This document shows, piece after piece, positions 32,781 through 38,050 of a stretch of 38,050 bases of DNA. The notes under the pieces were generated by a model. It ran no database searches, was not told the DNA's origin, and worked only from the letters and a program-made list of their open reading frames with translations. Every line of letters starts with the position of its first letter. Position 1 is the stretch's first letter. The DNA comes from Geosiphon pyriformis (taxonomy: Eukaryota > Glomeromycota > Glomeromycetes > Archaeosporales > Geosiphonaceae), in NCBI GenBank assembly GCA_016748015.1, contig JAAOMT010000525.1, forward strand, positions 128,039-166,088, read 5' to 3'. The translations under genes were made by a program, and so were the position numbers.

Positions 32781-33445
32781 CTAATGATCAGTGTCAAAAA
32801 AATCTTTAACATCCAAAACTCTATATTCTACTACTGCATTAATCAAATTTAAAGAAACAAACATGTAGTCAATTGTTCTCATAACATCTTTAGAATTCTT
32901 CCATGTTAATGTACTTGCTATCAAGCTCCTGAACAAAAAATTGATCAACCCCAAATTGAGGCACTTTTTGAAACTTGTGTACTTATAAGAACTATTTTCA
33001 TTGAAATTACTATCCAAGATGATAAAAGAAGATTTATTCACAGTCTTAACAATCAAAAAATTAATTTTATCAGTCTAAAAAAAATGAACTGCTAAGGATG
33101 CCCCAGTATAAAGCCCTAAAATTGAAACAGAAAGTTTATTTTTGAAAAGTAACTTGATAAAAATAAGCTGGCCAGATACTTCAGAAACTTTACACATATG
33201 CTTTACCAAAGACTTGTTTATGACTATCACAACACTTAAATCCAAGTAACCAAAGTCTAAATCAGAAATAAATATGCAAATACTATGAAATTTGTTAACA
33301 ATCTATGATCAAAGTTTTTCCTTTCAGTTTTGTTTCTATGAAAATTAAAATCAAATTGTTTATATCTCTGTGTCAATGAATAATATTATTCTGTTTTGTA
33401 GAATTATTTATAACTTGAACATTACATGTAGCAATTTTTCAGATC
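32781..33445 (-). pseudogene. LINE ORF2: AP-type endonuclease domain, dead
   Basis: It starts near ATCNVQVINN (33,440). The open piece 33056-32781 holds FIILDSNFNEN, a mutated form of the GGDFNE block, then TWKNS, RTIDYMFVS and finally DTDH with the conserved terminal His. This domain nicks target DNA in living LINEs. A stop after the first ~20 residues and others within show it is inactive. Confidence 0.75.
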
Positions 33446-33449
33446 AAAC

Positions 33450-35291
33450 TATTTATTGAGAAAAGAGTTTGGAAAATACACTACCAGCCAAGATTAAACT
33501 ATCAAAATGTATTAACAGACTCAATATCAAAGCAGAAAGTCTTTCTATTATGTTTTTCTGTCTAACAATCTTAGAGAAGATAAACAAACCTGAAATCATA
33601 GCAGTCTTATTACTAGTGGCCTTATCTAAGCTCTTTTTCATTACTACATTTCCCATCTAATTCTGTAATAAAGGAGTTACCAGCAGCTAACATCCAGAGC
33701 TAGGCTGGAAAACTGTTGACATAAGTGATCTAATTTCTTAATCAACTTACCAATTTGTCTCACAAGTTTAGCAAGACTGCATTTTAAAGCTATAAATCTA
33801 TTATTAATGTTTTTTGTAATCAAAGGAGTAGGCTTTATCTCCAAAAAAGACCCAAAGGTTGGCAAACTACTATGTACAGAGAGAGGGAAGAAAAAAGACC
33901 CACTAACAATCTTTGTTCAAGAAATACCACCAAAAAAAACAAGACAGCCAATTAGTGCCAAAAATTTGACATAGATAGAGGCCAGTCTGCTTTTATTTTT
34001 ATTTAACAATACTTTACAAAAAGAGTTACTTGGAAAAATTTTCTCATCAACAAAACAACCCAATAATGTATAATCTGATTTCTTATACTTAGCACATTTA
34101 GCAGAACTTAGATAAAATCAGCACAAATTAACACTTCTCAAAACTGGCATGGTTTTTATAATGGCATCTAATAATTTAACTGAATTAAAACAAACAACAA
34201 CACATCTGGCCTGGGTGTATGTAACCAGGTAATGATCAATGACACATGTTTTTCCACTCACAAATTCAATTAAATTTTATATGTCATGAGCATTTGTTCT
34301 TATCAGTAGAATATAGAACAGTGTTCTATAATGATTCTTTGTATTTCATATCTCTTTATTCAAATTTGATTTAGCAACACACACAGCATTTTTCTTAATT
34401 AAGATGAATTACTTGGCTGCAATTAAATTAGCCTAATCTAATTGGTTAAACTCTACTATAGCTTTTTGCCACAGTCTTATTAATTGTATTTTGATCAACT
34501 TAATTACTCCAAATTCAGATATCACAGTATGCACAATCTTAGTTGACATTCTAATTGGAATTTTTTTAAGCACCACAGTCAGATTTAAATGTCTAATAGA
34601 TTTTTTAAGATTGAAATTCACCAAAATTTCTGCACTCTTAGCCTTTTTGGTGGTCTGTATTAAGCTTGATTCGGAAGTAAATGTTGTTCTAATAATTTCA
34701 GCAAATTTTAAAAGGATAGAGGCCCTTCCAAAACCATTGACTTTTGAAAACAATCTTTTAATCACTGTAAGTTTTTTTTGAAAAAACTTCTCAGACACTT
34801 TATCTAACTCAATATTCAAAGCAAAAGACTTTCTAATAGAAATAACAACCAGATTCTTCAAAGGAGAAGGAAGAATAAATATAATATCAAACAAAATATT
34901 ATCATTATTCTCATTATTCAGAAAATTTATTGCTTAATGATTCCCCTAACACCTTTTTGGTTTTAACACAAGAGTTTTTTGATGTTTGATCGGTGTTTTT
35001 GCCATTAAAAATGGCCTTACTACCATAATCAAAACTGGTTTTCTTAATTAGATACTTCTTTTCTATGTTAACACTATCAGATTCAGTAGTATTATCAGCT
35101 TCTGAACCCCAAAAACGATTACCTAACACTTTAGCAGAAACTTTTTTGGTTTTAATATCATCTTTCAAAGTATCATCTCTTTTTTTTTTTCTTGACAGAA
35201 CAGATTTAAAACCATCAACAAAACCAGAATTCTTAACAGTCTTTTTTATGACAGCAATATTAGAGCCAACAATAATTTCGTAATTGAACAA
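33450..35291 (-). pseudogene. LINE ORF1 (nucleic-acid-binding protein), dead
   Basis: The basic, Ser/Lys-rich N-terminal part is open from 35291 to 34914 (SRKKKRDDTL, TKKVLGESLSNKF). Next is 34894-34433 with LLKFAEIIRTTF and LKKIPIRMSTKIVHTVISEF, an RRM-like fold by pattern. Further down are a damaged CCHC knuckle (AKCAKYKKSDYT, near 34,100) and a coiled-coil-like C-terminal part (33656-33453). In the functional family the product coats the element RNA. Stops lie between the parts. Confidence 0.65.
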
Positions 35292-36910
35292 AAACAGTTT
35301 TGATTTATTGTACTGAATAGTTAAAAAACTTCTTTCAAAAAACTTTTTAACTCTTTTTTGGAAATTTAGAACAAAAGAGAGAAAATTTCTTTTTACAAAT
35401 TTAAATATTAAATATAACTAAAAAAAATTAATTATTAACAAATTTGTTAAAAAGTAAAATTTATGTACACAGATATTAATTACTAATTTTTTAATATTAT
35501 AATGTTTTTTTTTGGTCAAAAAAGTTAATTTTTAAAAATTAATACAATAAATTTTTAAATTTCTTGAAATTTCTAATTTAAAATTGATTAAAGTTACAAC
35601 TTGGTTGATAAAAATTTTGTAATATTTAATATAAATAGTTTCTTAGTTTTAATAAATATATTAATACTTGTTTAATTAATTTTTAGCTTTTTTTTGGTTT
35701 TTTGTTACAAATATTATTGTTGTTTTGTCTTAAAATATAAATTTTTTTTATATAAATTAATAAATTCCTTAAAAATAAATAATAATATAAGTATTTAGTA
35801 TAGTTTTAACTAGTTTAAATAATTAATTACATGAAATTAATACATAAATTATATTTTTTGTATAATAATTTTTTATTGTATGGTTTTAAATAGTAAGTAA
35901 ATTATATTTTAAAAAAATTTAATTGTTTTTGTTTTTAAAAAAAACTTTTAAGTATTAAAATTAATAAAAAATTGCTTTTTTATTTTTATTTTTTATATTG
36001 TTTTAATTAAGTATATTCTTATTAAAATTTATTTTATTATTATGTTTTAATTAAGTATATTCTTATTAAAACTTTTTTTATTTTTATTTTTAAAAGTTGC
36101 TTTTGTTGTAATTTTAAAAATATGAAAAAAAAGAGTATAATTATTTTTGGCAAAAAATTTTTTTTTATTACAAAAACAAAACAAAAAAAAATTACTAGTT
36201 ATTAAAATTTTATAGTTTTTATTTTAATAAATAATTTTTTTTAAAAACTATATTTTAATTATTACATAATTTTATTAATATTAAAATAATTAGTAAAAAC
36301 AATTTTAAGTTTTTTTGTATAAAGTTTACATTTTAATTTTTTTTTGAATAATATCATTAAAATAATATTAAAAATATTTTTAAAACATTTAATAACTAAT
36401 TAATTATAGTAAAAAAAACATTATTAAGATTATTGTTTTTAAAAAATACTTTTAAAGTTAAATTAGTCTATTTTTTTTTTAGTTGCAAAATTATATAAAT
36501 TAGTAATATAATTACTTAAGTACATAATTAAATATGCTTTATTTTTTGGTTGCTTGAGTTTAATTATTGTCAAAAAATATATTATTATTTATAAATTTCA
36601 AAAAGCTTTTAATACTGTTTTTGTTAAAATTTATATATTTAAAATTGGTTAAATAGTAATTAAATTATATCTTATTAAAGCATTTTAAAAAAATTATTTA
36701 ACTTTTATATTGTAAATAAAATTAATATTAATAAATATATGTTTTTTTTAATAATTTAAACATATGAAACAGTATTATTTGAAATTACAAGTATATTTTA
36801 ATATTTTAATATTTTGTTAATGATTTGAAATTTGTAAAAACAGCTTAATTAAATAGAAATGAAAATATCTAAATAGCTTAATTAAAAACAATATTATAAT
36901 TATTGTAATG

Positions 36911-36945
<35 letters not shown>

Positions 36946-37040
36946 GAATTCCAAAAAAATACTTGAGAAAATTATTTATCGTAAATCATTTAAATTAAAA
37001 CTATCATTTATTTTACATTTTCATATTCTTCAAAAGTTTT
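35292..37040. other. CpG-free AT desert with (AAT)n microsatellite
   Basis: Nearly pure A+T; an AAT run lies at about 36910-36944. No CG was seen from 35,281 to about 36,978. No frame or element is legible. Confidence 0.5.
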
Positions 37041-37050
37041 ATAACTTTAT

Positions 37051-37147
37051 TAATAAAAAATGATTAAATAGAGCAACCGGAAATGATCTTATAGAATCTT
37101 AATAAAAAATAATTAAAGAGAGCAACTGGAAATGATCTTATAGAATC
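37051..37147. repeat. 49-bp tandem duplication
   Basis: AATAAAAAATGATTAAATAG and then GAGCAACCGGAAATGATC are followed, 49 bases on, by a copy with a few changes (AGCAACTGGAAATGATC). It marks the edge where the CpG-free block ends. Confidence 0.75.
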
Positions 37148-37620
37148 GTACCTATTTTATATTTTAGTCACATGACTGAAAGGAGCGCGGGATCATCCTG
37201 TTAAAAAATCGATCCCCTTAAAGACTAATTAACATACATGCTTAGAGCGCGCGCAATGTTCTGTGTTCAAAGTCATTATAGAAACAAAAAAATTTTAAGC
37301 AACAATAATCTTTTGACTAGATTAATTTTCAGAATTAGAATTTCACTTAGAAAACACTTAATTTGATCATCTTCCAATTTTTAAATAATTTTTAAGGTTC
37401 AATTAGTTGAATTTCAGCAAATATTCATAAAATATTTATTAAATAAAAAATTAAATACTAAACTTTTAGAAGTTAAATGAAAAACTTTTTTCACAATTCA
37501 CTTAATCACTTTGCTCTCAGTTTCAGTTTCATTCTTTTCAATTGAATTTAATTAATTAAAAATTTTCAATAAAATCAAAACACCAGTCAAAAGAAATTTA
37601 ACACCTAAACTGCTTAAATA
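37148..37620. other. intergenic with two short GC-rich spots
   Basis: GGAGCGCGGGATCATCC (about 37,181-37,198) and GAGCGCGCGC (about 37,245-37,254) are unusually CpG-rich for this window. No gene or RNA is recognised. Confidence 0.4.
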
Positions 37621-37661
37621 TTTAAGTTTTAAAAATTAAATTTCTGTAGATCTAGTTTTTT

Positions 37662-37793
37662 GTAGCATACCATAGCATATCATAGCATACAATAGCATAT
37701 TATAGCATACAATAGCATACCATAGCATACAATAGCATACCATAGCATACAATAGCATACCATAGCATACAATAGTATACCATAGCATACCAT
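37662..37793. repeat. decamer satellite, 13 units, with 20-bp higher order
   Basis: Thirteen in-phase copies of (C/A)ATAGCATAC. In the right half, units starting with C and A alternate strictly, so the true unit there is 20 bp. The Tyr/Met-rich minus-strand frame across it is a by-product. Confidence 0.9.
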
Positions 37794-38050
37794 TAAAAAT
37801 TTTCTTTTCAGATGATTCTAGATTTTTTTTTGAACATAAACACATTGAAAAAAATGAACCAATTAAATTTTTTATTAATTCAATTCTTATTCAGGTCAGT
37901 CCCGGATAGATTAGAGAAAAAGGAATTATACATGATAAAGGATATTATTGTAGTACATTGGTAAAAATATTTAGGTAATTGATCAACAGAAATAATCTTA
38001 AATTCTAAACGTCTATTTTTTTTTTGCTTAAATTTTCAAAAAAAAAAAAA
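37794..38050. other. window end, no gene seen
   Basis: AT-rich with no supported frame. The sequence ends in a poly-A run, which may be a simple repeat cut by the window edge. Confidence 0.4.

Larger units (their letters stand above)
28740..35291 (-). mobile_element. nearly full-length degenerate LINE (non-LTR retrotransposon)
   Basis: Minus strand, ~6.55 kb. The order is ORF1 (35291 to ~33450) and ORF2 with AP-type endonuclease, reverse transcriptase, RNase H and a Cys-rich C-terminal part. Many stops and frameshifts break both, but the residues between them follow the Glomeromycotina LINE pattern closely enough to place each domain. I saw only about five CG dinucleotides in the whole element, and many changed residues are those expected from C-to-T or G-to-A change in CpG. 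No target-site duplication or poly-A tail could be fixed in the surrounding AT desert. Confidence 0.85.

Noticed and set aside
37662-37793. CRISPR-like regular array
   Set aside because: The 10-bp units are contiguous with no spacers, and the genome is eukaryotic.
37636-37845. Tyr/Met/Cys-rich 69-residue frame
   Set aside because: It is a translation of the decamer satellite and has no coding character outside it.

Overview
The window looks like nuclear DNA of an arbuscular mycorrhizal fungus (Glomeromycotina), most likely Rhizophagus or a close relative. The grounds are very high A+T, short AT-rich introns (68-100 bp in most cases) with GT..AG borders, degenerate LINE retrotransposons of a type I associate with Glomeromycotina genomes, and small secreted proteins with Kex2-type sites. 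The placement is by recognition only; no search was run.

Layout. 1-3.3 kb: AT-rich DNA with a decayed LINE ORF1 on the minus strand. 4.5-11.0 kb: a housekeeping island. It holds a six-exon CECR2/RSF1-like (DDT/WHIM-type) chromatin protein (+), an intronless TFIIB gene (-, convergent with the first), and a five-exon small mitochondrial single-pass membrane protein (+). A coding-like strip of unknown origin lies between the first two genes. 11.0-26.1 kb: a gene-poor accessory stretch. It has a two-exon small secreted cysteine protein (-), a Tc1/mariner-like transposase fossil, an inverted repeat with ~347-bp arms enclosing a decayed secreted Asn/Gly-rich gene, a broken secreted Arg/Cys-rich gene, an orphan 83-residue ORF with a plausible promoter, and a second copy of the Asn/Gly-rich family. 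26.1-37.0 kb: an almost CpG-free block holding a nearly full-length dead LINE (28.74-35.29 kb, minus strand) inside AT deserts. 37.0-38.05 kb: tandem repeats.

How the parts fit. The three best-supported genes serve basal transcription, chromatin and mitochondria. The central region reads as an effector-type compartment: secreted-protein genes, intact and broken, beside transposon debris and structural repeats. The LINEs carry transition-type damage with loss of almost every CpG, which fits long-term cytosine methylation and deamination. I saw no rRNA, tRNA, CRISPR array or bacterial-type operon. The most novel-looking items are the two-member secreted EKR-site Asn/Gly-rich family with a conserved YEYQPF motif, the inverted repeat around one member, and the Arg/Cys-rich pseudogene.
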